Below, piece by piece: positions 50,309 to 62,800 of a stretch of 64,000 nt of DNA. The notes under the pieces are model-generated. The model was not told the origin of the DNA and did no database searches. It was given only the letters and a program-made list of their open reading frames with translations. The stretch covers positions 1,846,629 to 1,910,628 of the forward strand of contig OY101119.1 in assembly GCA_956465555.1 (NCBI GenBank). Reading direction: 5' to 3'. The translations under genes and the position numbers were made by a program. The stretch is from Nitzschia sp. pyKryTriq1. Lineage: Eukaryota; Bacillariophyta; Bacillariophyceae; Bacillariales; Bacillariaceae. Within the stretch, counting starts at the first letter, position 1; each line of letters starts with the position of its first letter.

Positions 50309-52134
50309 ATGTCCGGAATGAGATGGGCCGATTCGGACAGTGATTCCGAGGAAGAATACGTCCCACCTTCGGAGCAACTGCAGAAGCAGCCACCACCGAC
50401 GGCACTACCGGCATCGGATGCCCACCTGAAGCAGGACGATCGACCAGCGCCCGCCCCCTTGCCACCGACATCCTCGTCAGGATTTCAGCGCGGTGGTGGA
50501 CGTGGTGGTGGTGGAAGAGGAGGAGGAGGAGGCCGCTTCTCGGACGGCGGGGGGCGCCACTCGTATCACCAGGATCATAATCAACACCATCAAAATGATC
50601 GCGGGGGGCATCATCATGACGGCAGGGGCGGCGGAGGTGGTGGTGGCTGGGAAGGAAGAGGTGGGGGTCGCGGTGGTGGCCGAGGAGACGGACATCACCA
50701 GCAGCAACCACGGGATTGGAAACAGATGGCAAAGCAATCCTCTCGATTTGCTGGTAAGTAACAATGCTCTGATCTTTTGCATTTTTGTGCTCTTGCTCGT
50801 TTACTATGATGTATTTCGTGCGGAAGTGACACAAAGGCGGTCGTGAATTCTCGGTTCTTATTTTGCTTCTATTGTTTACAACATGATGTTCAGGCGAAGC
50901 AAAAGGCGCCAGTGCTCCAGTGGATGGAAGTGCTTGGATGGCTCAACGGCGCGCCAAGAAGGAGCAAGAAGAAATTGGCCGGCGAGAGCAAGAAAAGCAG
51001 CATCGGGAACAGGTGGAGCAAGAGAAGAGAGAGCGCCGAAAGTCACAATTTCACGCATTGAAAGAGGCGGTGAGTCAGATCAAAGAAGCTCCACCGTCAC
51101 CACCCAAAACGGCGACGAGTCTACAGCGGGCAGCGATCCTGGGACAACCGCTTCCACCAAAAGTTTCATCGCCACCACCGTCTCCGAAGCGACCCATTCA
51201 TATTTTAACACGTGATAAATCTCAGGGCAATCAGAAAGAGGAGGGACGATGGCCACGCAACAACGAAAGTCTTAGCAAAAAGATAAGCGAGGAGTCTCCT
51301 GCTATACCTGCTCCCTACAAACCTGCTAAATCCGTGGAGAAGCAGATGCACAGCCTTACTATTTCTGCTCCACCCAAACCCCCTCCTCCGAGAGGGGAAT
51401 TGCAACCTGACGGAAGTGTCAAGTTTTCTAGAAGACCCAGCGAGACCAGCCAAAATAAAACACAAGAAAAGACTTGTGGTGTTGGTGACGCGGGTGAACA
51501 TGACAGCCACCATACGGGGGAAGATGGCGATGAGACCACCAGTCACGCGACTAACGACGAAGAAATCTCAGTTACCTCTGGAGGCTCAAAGACTGAAAGA
51601 AAAATGCGTCGTAATAATCGGCGGAGCAGTCGTGGTCGAGGAGGAGGCAGAGGCAGAAAAAATGACCACAGTGACGAAGTCTCGGTTGGGAGTAATCCAT
51701 CTCGTGGAGGAGGACGTGGTCGAGGATATCGTGGGGGCGGAAGAGGAGCTCCGAGTACTGGTAAAGGCGGGGCCCGCGAGAGCCATAGGGGTGGCGAGGG
51801 GGCTCTATCTCAGCGAGGCGGAGGCCGTGGCCGTGAGAGTAATCATCATCGGGGTGGTGGTGGGCGAGGACGAGGAGGCGAAGGAGGGAGAGACAGTACT
51901 GGTAATCATCATCGGGGTGGTGGCGGTGGTGGTGGGCGAGGACGAGGACGAGGCGGCGAAGGAGGGCAGGACAGTACTGGCAATGACCATGAAGGAGGCC
52001 GCAATCAAAATCATGGCTCTTCAAAAGGACGCGGTCGAGGAGATGGGGGTAGAGGGAGAGGCCACGAGGGTAGAGGAGGGCGTGGAAGAGCAAACAACTC
52101 TCCTCAATTCAGCTACGAAATCGGAAAGGACTGA
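50309..52134 (+). CDS. RGG/GGR-rich putative RNA-binding protein
   Basis: Exons are 50309-50753 and 50894-52134 (intron 140 nt), giving 561 residues. The N-terminus MSGMRWADSDSDSEEEY is acidic with a conserved-looking Trp. An RGG tract of about 35 residues and a His-rich, Gly-rich stretch (SYHQDHNQHHQND) follow. A charged helix (RRAKKEQEEIGRREQEKQHR) and a Pro/Ser linker come next. The C-terminal 190 residues are almost pure RGG/GRGG repeats. Such tracts bind RNA and G-quadruplexes and favour condensates. No RRM, KH or helicase domain is seen. The coding strand is correspondingly G-rich (50490-50540 and 51610-52090). SERBP1/HABP4-type or translation-factor relatives are possible, but I cannot assign one. 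Confidence 0.8.
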
Positions 52135-52259
52135 ACAAATTATTTGGTAGTATGGTATCCTTTCACTTTTATGATTTTTGCTAGTATTCTCTTTAATGGT
52201 CTGCCTCTCGCCGGGCGCCAAATTTAACGTTTACTCGTAGTCGACTCGCATATTGTGAT

Positions 52260-55200
52260 TTATCCCTTGATTTTTGTCCCCTTCGTAAGACGAGTCTTCT
52301 CTTTTTCTTCTTTCTGCAGGGCGTACTTCTCCCGTTGCCTCTCACGGCATCTAAGACACTTCGTGGCGAGCCCCTTGTCACCAAAAGCCGCCCACGGCCT
52401 GAAATTCTTGCAACCCTTGCACCACTTAATTTCTAGTCCAGTGTTAATAACTACCCACACATTGACGTCACAAAGAGTACACAGGCCCTTGTTTTGTGTC
52501 GGAATAATGGCGTAGTTGGACTTGTCACCCATCATGTTGCTAGGATCTTGGCCATTGCTGTTCCGAGGTGCAAGGCTTCCATCGCTCTTTCCCTTGCCGG
52601 TGCAGGTCTTCTTGGTGCCGTTGGAGCATGGGCATGCCTGGCCGCACATCACACAGCATCGAAGTCCTTCTGGAAGATTCACTGATTGTTTTTGTGACAT
52701 GTGCACTGGGAAGTTAACAAGGCTAGTGAACTCTGGAACGTTAGCTCCCTTCACCTTTTCCATGTCTCCTTGGAACTTCGATGGAATCGGATGCTTCAAT
52801 GGCACACACTTCCTCTTCGACTGAGACATGTCCATTGGTGACATGTGGTGAGGACTGGGCATTGGTGGGTGCATTCCGTGATGAGGGCTCCACATGGGCT
52901 TTCCATGGTGACCAATTCCCATGGGTGATGTCAGAGGGTGATGCGATGACATTGGTGGAGGAATGTGAAGGGGCATTGGGGGCATATGCCCTGGCACCCT
53001 GCCTCGCAAATTTCGAACTCGATCGTTGTGGCCACCATGAGGAGGTGGATGTCCAAACATCATTCGAGGGCCCTCGCCGTGGAGTGGACTTCTGGCGAAA
53101 CCAAGGTTTGATCCAGCAAACATCGGTGTTGGTGGTTTTGAGCCTGCATAGACTGGAGTTGGAGGCGCGCCATAATGTGGGTTTGGGTAGTGGTGCTTCA
53201 TGGCCGATCCACCGGCACCAAACATGTTTCGGGCATGTTCGGGTTCTTCTTTGTAATGGTGTCTCATAGCGCTCGACTTTTTGTCATGGTTGACATTTTC
53301 GCGCTCTTCGGACCCCATTTTGTCGTTGAAGAAGAGAGGAAGAGGTGTAGTTGTTCCACCCTCTCCGTCTACAGCCATTCCGATCTCAGAATGAGGCGAT
53401 AGCATCGAGAGACGAACTGTATCATTGTCCTTCCCGTCTTCTTTCTTGATCGTTTCGTGTTCTTCCTTCCAAAGAGAGAAGTTGTGAGGGCTGATTACAA
53501 TGTCCCTTGTTGACGTCGATAGGTGCGAAGTGGTTGAACCAGGTCGCTTCGATTCTACCTTGTCGTGCTCTTCCCAACTGCACGCAGCCAAGTCCTCAAG
53601 AGACGGAGTATCACCAGCGATACTCCATGAAAGACTTTGGTGTATGGTATTGAATCCAGCATTAGATGGAGAGATACCTTGCTCGGCAAGATGGGGCAGT
53701 GGTGTAAATGTCTGGCCCCTTAGGTGTCGATTGAGAAGATGCTCGTCGGTCATCATCTCGGAGTCCCCCATCGGAGGGGTAGGTGTGTCAGCTCCAAGAC
53801 TATGCAATGGCTTGTGGAAGGGAGATGGCTTTTGCTCAGATTTAACATCTTTTTCTTCATCATCTTCCATGATATCGGTTTTGATAGTGATCTTCGTCGC
53901 AGCCTTCTTGTTGGTATTCTTGCTGATAGGCGTTGCATCGACCTCGGGGTGATTGATAGGTGAAGTCGAAAGTGACATGAACAAACTGTTTCCGTTGTTC
54001 TCCTCTCTGTTCTTTGCCTTATCGTTCATGGAGAGCTGTTCGAATCCCGTACCATTGATAGCCGAGTCAGTTGGTGATGGAATCCTTCGATGGTTTTTTG
54101 ATTTGTTATTGATACCGGTATCCACCGCCAAGCGAGCACTATCGCTTCCTTTCCTCCTCTTTGGAGAAGCTTTCATCAACGGGTTGATATCGTTGACAAT
54201 GGTATCAGCTGCAAAATGAAGAACGAGTTAGCGAAAGTTCCTGATTGCGCCAGTGGACGTTGACGAAGCGAAAGAAATGGAAACTTACTTCGAGGGCCTT
54301 CGTAGGAGTGCAGCGAGAAGCCCCCTACGCTGAGGCTGGATGCAGTGGATGAGCCAGATGGTGCCCTTCTGTGATGAAAGCGCTCTTGGTCGAAAATGTT
54401 CTCTGAAGTCGTGTACGGCAAGTGGTGGGAAGACCTCGAACTCGATCGTTCCCGTTTGCGAGGGGAATCTTGTTTCAAGGGATGCATATCAGTGCCATTT
54501 CCCGCCGTAACTGTAGTGTTACTGCTTTCGTTGCTATTCGTCCTTCGAAAGGAATACATGTGGGTCTTATCCTTGGTGGTGTGCACCCCTTCAATGGTAC
54601 GTTTCTTGCTCCCCCCGTGTGACGACTTTGTAGATCGACTGATGTGGCTTCCTTTGCTCTTTGACGAAGCTATCGAATTGTTGTCTGACGCAACTGACAT
54701 CGAATTAGAAGGATTGATTTGGTGGCCGTAGCTTTGAGCGTGCGGAGGTGGCCCAGCGTGGTATCCCATGGGCTGCTGTGGGGGTCCAGGCGGGTAAGAC
54801 TGCATACCGTAGGGCGGAATATGATACCCCGGCGGCGGGCCAGGTCTACCGGACATGTTCGGAGGATGGCCATAGTGTCCATTTGGTGGATATTGACCAG
54901 GGTGGGGTAGGGGAGGCATCTGGTGGTAGTGAGTAGGTGGCGGGCCTCCTCGGTAATGATCGTGAGGTCCACCTCCATAGTACGGTCCTGGACCAGCTGG
55001 CGGATAGGGCCCAGGAGCATGCCCACGAGGCCCAGTATGCATAGCATGTGGTGGAGGATATGGGCCCCTATTGTGCGGCGGATAAGAGGGCGGATAGTTC
55101 TCGTGCATATACGGCCGTTGTGGAGATGGGTGAGAGTTGTGGGAAGGGGCTGAATTCTTGTTCTTCCGAGGGGAGGGTCTCGCCTGGGGTCTTTTTGTCG

Positions 55201-55402
55201 GTTGATCCTTCTTCTCAGGAACTGAAGACTCCCTTTCCCCAGGCTTCTCTTCCCGAGCGATGGAGTCATTCTCATCACGACTTTCGACCTTCAAAAGACT
55301 ATCGGACTCCTCCATGTTGTCTGACAGGGGAGTTTTATCATCAACCGCCTCGGGCTTCACCATGACCTCGCTACTGCTTGGATTTTGAGCCACTTCTGAC
55401 AT
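52260..55402 (-). CDS. Pro/His-rich protein with C-terminal CxxC zinc-binding region
   Basis: Exons are 55402-54289 and 54208-52260 (intron 80 nt), giving 1020 residues. The first 100 residues are acidic with SP sites. Residues about 85-230 are Pro/Gly/His/Tyr-rich (PPSYPPHNRGPYPPPHAM and similar). A second Pro/His/Met-rich stretch lies at about 690-800. The C-terminal 170 residues are Cys-rich: RCCVMCGQACPC, CTLC, WCKGC and CLRC followed by a basic helix (RERQREKYALQKEEKEK). The spacing of CxxC pairs suggests two or three zinc sites. I recall similar C-termini in diatom proteins of unknown role. A nuclear transcription or RNA factor is a guess. The stop is 125 nt from the RGG gene end. Confidence 0.8.
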
Positions 55403-56090
55403 GTTTATTATCTATAAGTTGAAACAATCAAGAAAATAATACAATGGAAGGTGGGCACGATTGCTTTGAGAAGACAGAGCTACTGACAAGGTTCTGTTTT
55501 ATATACCTCAAGGCGCACCGAAGCTTGGTCAATGCGATCGGGGCAAAAAGTTGCGGATGGCAGCCAAATTGTGATCATCGGTGTGGCTGAGTTATCGGTC
55601 GTTTCTTGGTCTTTTTATATTATTCGGAAACGTATATACTAAATGAAGTACTAACGTTTTGGGGGCCGTTAACGTCAGTTTCTTCCGTAGTATCCTTATG
55701 TGGGTGTTCTGGGTTTCGCCAACGTCGAAATATTATTTATCATTTTCGCAAGAAGGGCAACGACACACATGTTATTGCAAGCGGGGCGGTCAAACTTGGG
55801 TCAATCGAGTCAGGGATGCTTGGTAATTATTTTTTTCACGCGCGATTACACACACGTTGACGGCGTGGCATACCGGTACCGGTAATAGTACTGTACCTCG
55901 TACTGTACTCGTAGTTGGCAGTTGGCAAAAATTGTTCAGCGATAACCGATAACAGGCATCATGCATCAAGCATCAAAAGCATCAAACGCTGTGGGCGGTT
56001 GTCGTGGTAGACTAAACGCCAACGGTGATACCAAGATACATACTACTCAGATGAATAATAATAATAAGAATCCAAGGAAACAGACAGTCA
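55403..56090. promoter_or_regulatory. Divergent promoter region, Cys-rich protein and PC-esterase
   Basis: 688 nt. It contains a palindromic GTAC cluster at 55870-55912 (cataccggtaccggtaatag, then gtactgtactcgtag) and an A-rich run near 56055. The word atcatgcatcaagcatcaaa at 55958 is a short local repeat. No gene is seen. Confidence 0.45.
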
Positions 56091-57347
56091 ATGATGGCTC
56101 GTGGTGGTTCATTCGCAGCCTTCGTGCTGACGTTTCTAGGTGTCAGCCTTGTCAACATGCTTAAAATGGTTGATATCCTCAGTGGTTTGGGTTTAAAATC
56201 GAGGTTGATGACATCTCAGAATGCAATCACTAATTCTACTACTGATGGAAACAGCAGCAACTTGGTCCCTGATAGACATTCACAAGATTCGCTTTCCTAT
56301 CTACCGATGGAAGATAACATTGAACACAAGGAGACGTCTTTGTGCACTCGGGAGGAAATCATCCAGGGCTCCTGGGTCCACGTGGAAAAACTGCGACCAC
56401 CATACGTTCCAAAGAATGTCCACCTTCGGTGTTATCCCGAAGAAGCATACACGAAAGAACCATGGAACACTTACCAGTGGGAAACTAATTCAAGGACTTG
56501 CGAGTTGACCGAGTGGAACGGGGCCGACTTTTGCTCACTCATGAATTTTGGGACTGTACTGATCGCGGGAGATTCACTGAGTTGGGAGCAATATTCTTCT
56601 TTGGGGCAGCTGTTAGGGCTTCGTATTCATCAATCATCCCAGTGGGAGTCGAAGGAAAATAACCGGAATCACATCCAGTTTGGATGTCGCCGAAAAACTC
56701 GACTTGTGTTTCGTCGAGATGATGTGTTGACGAATCTGACAGGTGCCATCAATGATGCGTTTCCTCAGGTGATTGTCATCAATCGGGGAGCCCACTACCA
56801 AAATGATACCACACTGGTGGCCGGAATCCAACGAAACATCAAAGAAATTAAGGAATGGAAAGAGAAATGCGACGGCTACGGTCTCAAGTGCCACCTTTTC
56901 TGGAGGACTTCGGTGCCGGGACAGCCGTTGTGCAACCAAATCAACTTCACGAGACCGAATAATGACCTGGAAGCCATGGAAGCGTGGATTGGTAATCACT
57001 CCAATTATGACAATCATACCATAAATTATCACTGGTATGACTATCAACATCAAAACAATCTGGCGTTGGACATTTTGCGGGAAGGTTTGGGAGAAGACGG
57101 CTTTGAAGTTCTTGATGCCTATTATTTGAATGTTTTACGTCCAGACGAGCATCGCACCCACCAAGGAGACTGCCTGCATAACTGTTATCCCGGAAAAATG
57201 GATGTATATAACCAGCTGTTGCTACATTTTCTACGGGCTCAAAGGACGAAAAAGGATGTCGACGACCTTACGCATCTCTTCGCACAGGCTCGCGGCGATG
57301 TAGTGGCTACCAATGGAACACAAGCACAGCAAATGCTACGACATTAA
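56091..57347 (+). CDS. Type II membrane PC-esterase / TBL-like O-acyl-modifying enzyme
   Basis: A single exon of 418 residues. One N-terminal hydrophobic segment (SFAAFVLTFLGVSLVNML) predicts a type II Golgi membrane protein. The lumenal domain matches the GDSL/SGNH-like PC-esterase family (PMR5, TBL, Cas1p): GDS at 160-162 in VLIAGDSLSWEQYSSL, then VIVINRGAHYQND. A C-terminal Asp/His motif appears in DCLHNCYPGKMDVYNQLLL, which resembles the family's DCxHWCLPG block, with HNCYPG here. Paired Cys residues around it suggest disulfides, and several N-glycosylation sequons occur. Plant relatives transfer or remove acetyl groups on cell-wall polysaccharides, so modification of a diatom cell-coat polysaccharide is the likely role. 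The substrate is unknown. Confidence 0.85.
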   Translation: MMARGGSFAAFVLTFLGVSLVNMLKMVDILSGLGLKSRLMTSQNAITNSTTDGNSSNLVPDRHSQDSLSYLPMEDNIEHKETSLCTREEIIQGSWVHVEKLRPPYVPKNVHLRCYPEEAYTKEPWNTYQWETNSRTCELTEWNGADFCSLMNFGTVLIAGDSLSWEQYSSLGQLLGLRIHQSSQWESKENNRNHIQFGCRRKTRLVFRRDDVLTNLTGAINDAFPQVIVINRGAHYQNDTTLVAGIQRNIKEIKEWKEKCDGYGLKCHLFWRTSVPGQPLCNQINFTRPNNDLEAMEAWIGNHSNYDNHTINYHWYDYQHQNNLALDILREGLGEDGFEVLDAYYLNVLRPDEHRTHQGDCLHNCYPGKMDVYNQLLLHFLRAQRTKKDVDDLTHLFAQARGDVVATNGTQAQQMLRH

Positions 57348-57513
57348 CTGCATTGCTCCGTGTATTTTTTGTGCTTTTGATTCTCAAAACCTGCTTGATG
57401 AACACATGCTGGTAATACACCTGCATCCATGGTGCACAGCATTGAGAGAACTACAGTTTTCATCTACAGTATTATTTTTTCCATTCCTTGGATTCTATTC
57501 CTTGGATGCAGCT

Positions 57514-59269
57514 CTATACTACAGGTGTCTTGCGCCGTCGATACTTGACACGGCAGTGAGAGCTAGTAGGCGCCACCACCATGGTAGTATAATCCTCTTT
57601 GGGCAGCTCGTTGGCGCCCTTCCCGACAAATTCCAATTCGTAGTTTCGAAGCAGCCAGCTGAGGCTGGCCTTGAGGGAATTCCACGCAAATTTGCGGCCT
57701 CCACATTGATGCATGCCTCCTCCAAAGGGAATCCAAGCATAGGGCTTTTGTTCCTTTTTGCCTTTGGCGGTAAAGCGGTTAGGGTCAAACTCGTCGGCGT
57801 TCTCACCCCAAAGACTGGGTAAGCGGTGGGCTGCACCGGGAGAAATATTGACAATGTGTCCCTTGGGAATGACTTTGCCTTGAAAGACTGTATCTTCTTT
57901 GACCGCTCGACTCAATTGAAAGAATGGCGGGTGTAGTCGCAAGGTTTCCGACATGACTTGATCAAAGATGGGCATGTTTTGGACTTCGTCGTAGGTCAGC
58001 GTATTGGGATAAAGACTGTTTCCCTTCTTTTTGCTAAATAATCCCTTTTGCTCCTCCAAGACTTGATTCAACCACTTTTCGTCCTTGAGCAAATGAGACA
58101 TGAGCCAGGTTCCTGTGACATTGGACGTGTGCTGTCCACCCAACAAGACACCAATCAAAATGCCAGTAATTTCCGTAATGGTCAAGGCTTGACCGTCCCT
58201 GTATTTGGCCTCCATGAGGATTTGGAGAAAGTCGCTGGGGGGTGTGTAGCTCGGGTCGTCCTTCTTCTTTTGGTTGCGCTCATCAATGACTTGCTGGAAT
58301 AGCTTCGTAAACAGATTGCGTGCCGCGATGCACTTATTTTTATGAGGGTTCGGTATCCACGGAAAGAAAAAGAGAATTGGCACAAAAGAATGATCCAGAG
58401 CCACTGCCATGAAAAATGTCGGAGAATTTTGTGAGTCATTGTCGATGGATTATTGTATCAGATATATTCACGCTGCGCTGCGCTCATTACTTACAGTAAT
58501 GTTCTGCCATCCCGGAAGCCTTCCACAAAGTACGGATTTCATCCCCCAACAAACAGCGGCTACTCGTCAAGGTGAAAAGATCCGATAAACTTTGCAACAA
58601 GTCTGCTTCTCCTTCGTCACCCCACTCTTGTTCAAAAAAGTTGGCGACTTCCTCTTGAACGAGATCCATGTACTTGACAAAGGACTCGTCACTCAATCCA
58701 TCTTTAAAGAATGCAAATTGCTGTGCCATCTTGGATTGAGGACAATCATAGCAAACTCCCGGGCCACTGACAAAAAGTTGGAGCGTTTTTTTTTTGATTG
58801 ATTGATTGATAGATTGATTGGTGGATGGTCGATGGTTAGTCTCGGATAAAAGATGCAGCCCAATAATCATGTCCAGTAGATTGGATTACTTTGTCCAACG
58901 CAATCGTCAGTTTACTTACAAGGTGATCGTAGTCATAGCGTACGCCTCTCGGATGTCAAAGACGTGTTCGCGTTGCTTGAAAAAATGGGCATGTCCTTCA
59001 CTTCCTGTCAAGAATGTCATCTGCTTGCCAAACAACTGAATGGTAAAGACATCGCCCTCGGCTAGGGCAGCACGTTGCAAGAATTCGCGAGGACCCGTCG
59101 CAAACTGAACCAGGGAACCCAACCAAGGGATGTAGCCCGCCTCGGAATAAAAGGGAGGCAGATTATTGGGGCGAGTCAGGGTGGACAGCAAGGATCGAAC
59201 GACGTAGCCAATTGCCAAGGCAGCGGCAAGGTGCCAAGGGCTCGAAAGGACTTCCGATACTGCTTCCAT
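57514..59269 (-). CDS. CYP51: Sterol 14-alpha-demethylase, CYP51 family P450
   Basis: Exons are 59269-58920, 58766-58495 and 58403-57514 (introns 153 and 91 nt), giving 503 residues. CYP51 removes the 14-alpha methyl group of lanosterol, obtusifoliol or cycloartenol derivatives at the ER. Visible signatures are the N-terminal membrane anchor, YIPWLGSLVQF, TFGPGVCYDC in the B'-helix region, LLGGQHTSNVTGTW (the I-helix CYP51 motif), SETLRLHPPFF (the ExxR helix) and the heme loop FGGGMHQCGGRKFA with Cys441. The heme loop has Gln where most CYP51s have an Arg-x-Arg/His-x pattern. An alternative ATG at 59368 would add 33 hydrophobic residues (LLAVVPLVPLLPLYLFF), possibly a stronger anchor; it lies beside an ACCGGT palindrome, so I prefer 59269. 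Confidence 0.93.
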
Positions 59270-59887
59270 TTTCACAAGTACTAGACTATGTAACGGGGGG
59301 AAGAAGAGGTACAACGGCAATAAAGGTACAAGTGGCACAACAGCCAACAGCTTCGGCTTGCTGGGCATACCGGTACGAGTAGAGGACTTGTACTCGTAAT
59401 CTTTTGGCGTTTGGCGGGGCCGCCCACTACTAGCTAGTAGTATTAATACCGGTAGGGTACGAGTACTCGTATGAAGCAGACAGCATGCCGAGAAAAATGA
59501 CGGCTGGTTGGATGGAAGATAGAATGCAAGAAGAAAAGGCGCGAAGGGAAAATCAAACGGCAATTTAACGGCTATTTCACTGGAACATCATGATCTTCGC
59601 ACGATCGATCATGACACACAATGCACCGCGCGTGATGAAGATCGATCTTGGCGAACCGAAAATCCGCTCCATCCGCATGCATACTATTATATGTATGATG
59701 ACCATGATGATGACCCATTTTTTTTGAGAAAATAGCAAGAGACTGCCATCGAAAACACGGTATCATTAACAGCAAGACCACTTATTGCTCGAGAACACCT
59801 CTAGAGTCAAAGCAAGAGTGTCTTGGAAAACTCGGTTGTGTGATCCTGATCTGATAGAGACTAGTTATAGTTTTGTTTGTTTTTGCC
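59270..59887. promoter_or_regulatory. Divergent promoter region, CYP51 and SPP-like protease
   Basis: 618 nt between opposed starts. ACCGGT/GTAC palindromes lie at 59366-59395 and 59447-59475. The remaining sequence holds atgatcgatcatg-type palindromes near 59600 (cgatcgatcatg) but no RNA gene or coding region I can support. Confidence 0.45.
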
Positions 59888-62800
59888 ATGACGACTTCTT
59901 GCCCGTGGTCGTTCGAGATATTTTCCCACCGGCATTATTGGTGGCTGGTCCTTCCATCACTACTCCTCTGGACCGTCCAAGCATCGACTCCCAACATCAT
60001 AGTCAGCATTAACGGGGTGAAGAAGACATGGCTCGCGAAACGCGCATTATTTGGAAGCAAGGAGGATCGCTTCGAAGGCCGGTTGGTCCACTCACCCGAT
60101 TATGACGAACTCCTCTGTGAGTACTACAACAAAGATCGCAATTACACTGTCGAACCAGTGGAAGATCACGAGCCCTGGATCATGATGGTTCCCCGTGGTG
60201 TTTGCACCTTTGAACGCAAGGCCTACGCCGCCAAAGCGTGGTACAAGGCGGATGGCATTTTGATCTACGACAACTTGAGTGCCCGGTACCAGTGGAACAA
60301 TAAAACTGAGAAGCTCAGATACCCCCGAGATGAAAATGACTACGAATGCAGTAAGGGATACGGGTTTGTGTATAATATCGAATTGGACCCGCCCCGGTAC
60401 AGTCGAAACGATCATGATCCGATCCTCGATATGAGCAGGAACACATCCAACTGCACCCTAGAGCAGACCAGAGAACCTTGTGAATCGCAACTTTGCTTGG
60501 TAACGGGCCCAGCGGCGGCAAACACCTCAAAATACCCTGTCTGCTGTGCCTGGGATTTACCAATGACTATGGGTGGAGACGATACCGCCGGAGATACCGA
60601 CGATGTAGTGGCTGTGGCTTTGACTATTCGGCAGGGCGAAGAACTCATGCAATTTGTTGGAGAGACTGTCGTTGTGGAGGCCCGTCCGTATTCTCCTTGG
60701 AATGCTTCGATGATCTTCCTATGGCTATTGGGAGTCTTCATTACATTCATATCGTGCTGGTTTTCAGCCTCCGATTTCCGCATCTTTCGGGCGCAATTGG
60801 CACTCTATCAAGCGAACAAAGGAAACCAAGACTTGGTACGCGGCGAGGGGGGAAAGGACGAATCCGCTTGGGACGACGAACGCCCTGATCCAACGGAAGA
60901 CAGTGATTTGGATGGTCTGGTGTTGGGTATTGATGATATCAATAGCGACGACGAGGATGAAGACGACGAGGATGAAGGCGACGATGATGCTGCAGATACG
61001 CGCGATGAAGATTTCTCCGAGGGCGAACGTGAACAAGAGGAAAAGAAAAAGAACCGAAAGAAAAAAACACATGCACTACATTCGTTACCTCCCAAAGGCA
61101 AGGAGAAGGAGGAGGACCGCGGAAAGGTGTGGGTCTTGTATTCTCTTCCGCCTCCGGAGCGTAAACCGAAAAAAGCCAAGAAACGACAGCGACCGGGGTA
61201 CAAAGCGGAACAAACGGCGACGACGGATATCCTGCCTGAAGACGGTGGGAATTCCGTACCCGAGCCGTGGGCGACTCCAATCAACGGATTTGAAATGACC
61301 CACTGGCACGTCTTTGGATTTGTCATTATGGCCAGCGTTATGCTCTTCTTGCTCTTCTATTTCCAATTCTATTCCATTGTCTTCGTCTTCTATGGATTCG
61401 GTTGTGCTGGAGCCGTCTCGCACGTCATCTTTGGGCCTGTCTTGGTGCGGATAGTTCCAAAATTCGGAGATGAGGTTGTAAAGGAATTGAACAAACCTGT
61501 TTGTTGCGGCTTGAACGGCTTTGACATTACAAGCCAGCTGCTCGGATACATCTGGGCCATTGTATGGATTTGGTACGTACGAAAACTCCGTTTTCTCGGC
61601 CATTGATCAACTGAGAAGACTCACATGAGCTTGGATTGTCGTCAACCACCAGGTATGGCATGACGCATTATCGCCCATCTACCAATGTCTTCTTCTGGAT
61701 CTCTATTGATGTGTTCGGAGCATGTTTTTGTATTTTGGCACTCTCTATGATGAAGCTCAAAAACATCAAAATCGCAACAATGCTCCTAGTCGCGGTCTTC
61801 TTTTATGACATTTTCTTTGTTTTCCTCACGCCCCTGTTTTTAGATGGCGAGTCAATCATGATCACAGTCGCCAAAGGCGGTGGTGGGGACTCCACGGCCG
61901 ATGATTTCTGCTACAAGTACCCGGAACATGAAGATTGTACTGGAATTGACTTTCTTCCAATGCTACTGATCATACCCAGATTCAATGACTACAATGACGG
62001 TTCATCCTTGCTGGGACTCGGTGATATTGTCTGTAAGTCATGCATTTGTGGATCAGCTCACGATTCAACCAAATGGTCTCCATCCTGTTCATATCTAACC
62101 CTCTTTCTTCAATATTTGGCAGTACCGGGATACCTTATTGCATTCTGCGCTCGACTTGACGAGGCTAAACGAATCGTAGGCAAGCACACAAGCAAAGAAA
62201 TGGACTACCCAGAAAGATGGTACCAGGGATACTTTTTCTGGCTCATGGTAGCATATGGTATTGGCTTGGCGTTGGCGTTTGTGGCCTTTGGTGTTTCGGA
62301 AGTCGGCCAACCAGCTCTCCTCTATTTGGTGCCCTGCTGTTTGGGTATGATCGCAATCGTTGGAAGAAAGGAGCTTGGGAATCTTTGGACAGGCGCTCGA
62401 GCGATTCGGCTCGCGGAGAAACTCAAGACTAAATGTGAACGCGCCTGGGGAAAAGAGAAAATGAGACGACAAGTCGCCAAACTCAAGAGAGAACGTGGTG
62501 AGAGAGAAGGCTCCGAAGGAGCGAGTGCCTATCGTTCAAGCCGAAACGGATCACAAGAACAGCGATTATCTGGTAGAGGAGGACGGAGTTCTAATGGAAG
62601 AGGAGGAGGTCGTGATGGAGGCCGAGGTAGAGGAAGGGGAGGACTTGGACAGAGCGAGAGAAGTGGCTCGGCTCGCGGAAATGGGGCCTCACGTGTAGGC
62701 TCCAGCAAACGAGATTCCACAAGGTCGAGGTCACCAAGTGCACTAAAGAGTCCTCAGAACGGGGTCGCCACCAAGCGCGAGTCCTCAAAGTTGGCTAGCC

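Noticed and set aside
50477-52093. Several open frames on both strands over the RGG gene
   Set aside because: Repetitive GGT/GGA sequence stays open in many frames; only the spliced plus-strand frame has a sensible N-terminus and exon join.
54035-54050. gttcgaatccc, a tRNA T-loop-like word
   Set aside because: It lies in the coding sequence of the Cys-rich protein and no acceptor or anticodon stem can be folded around it.
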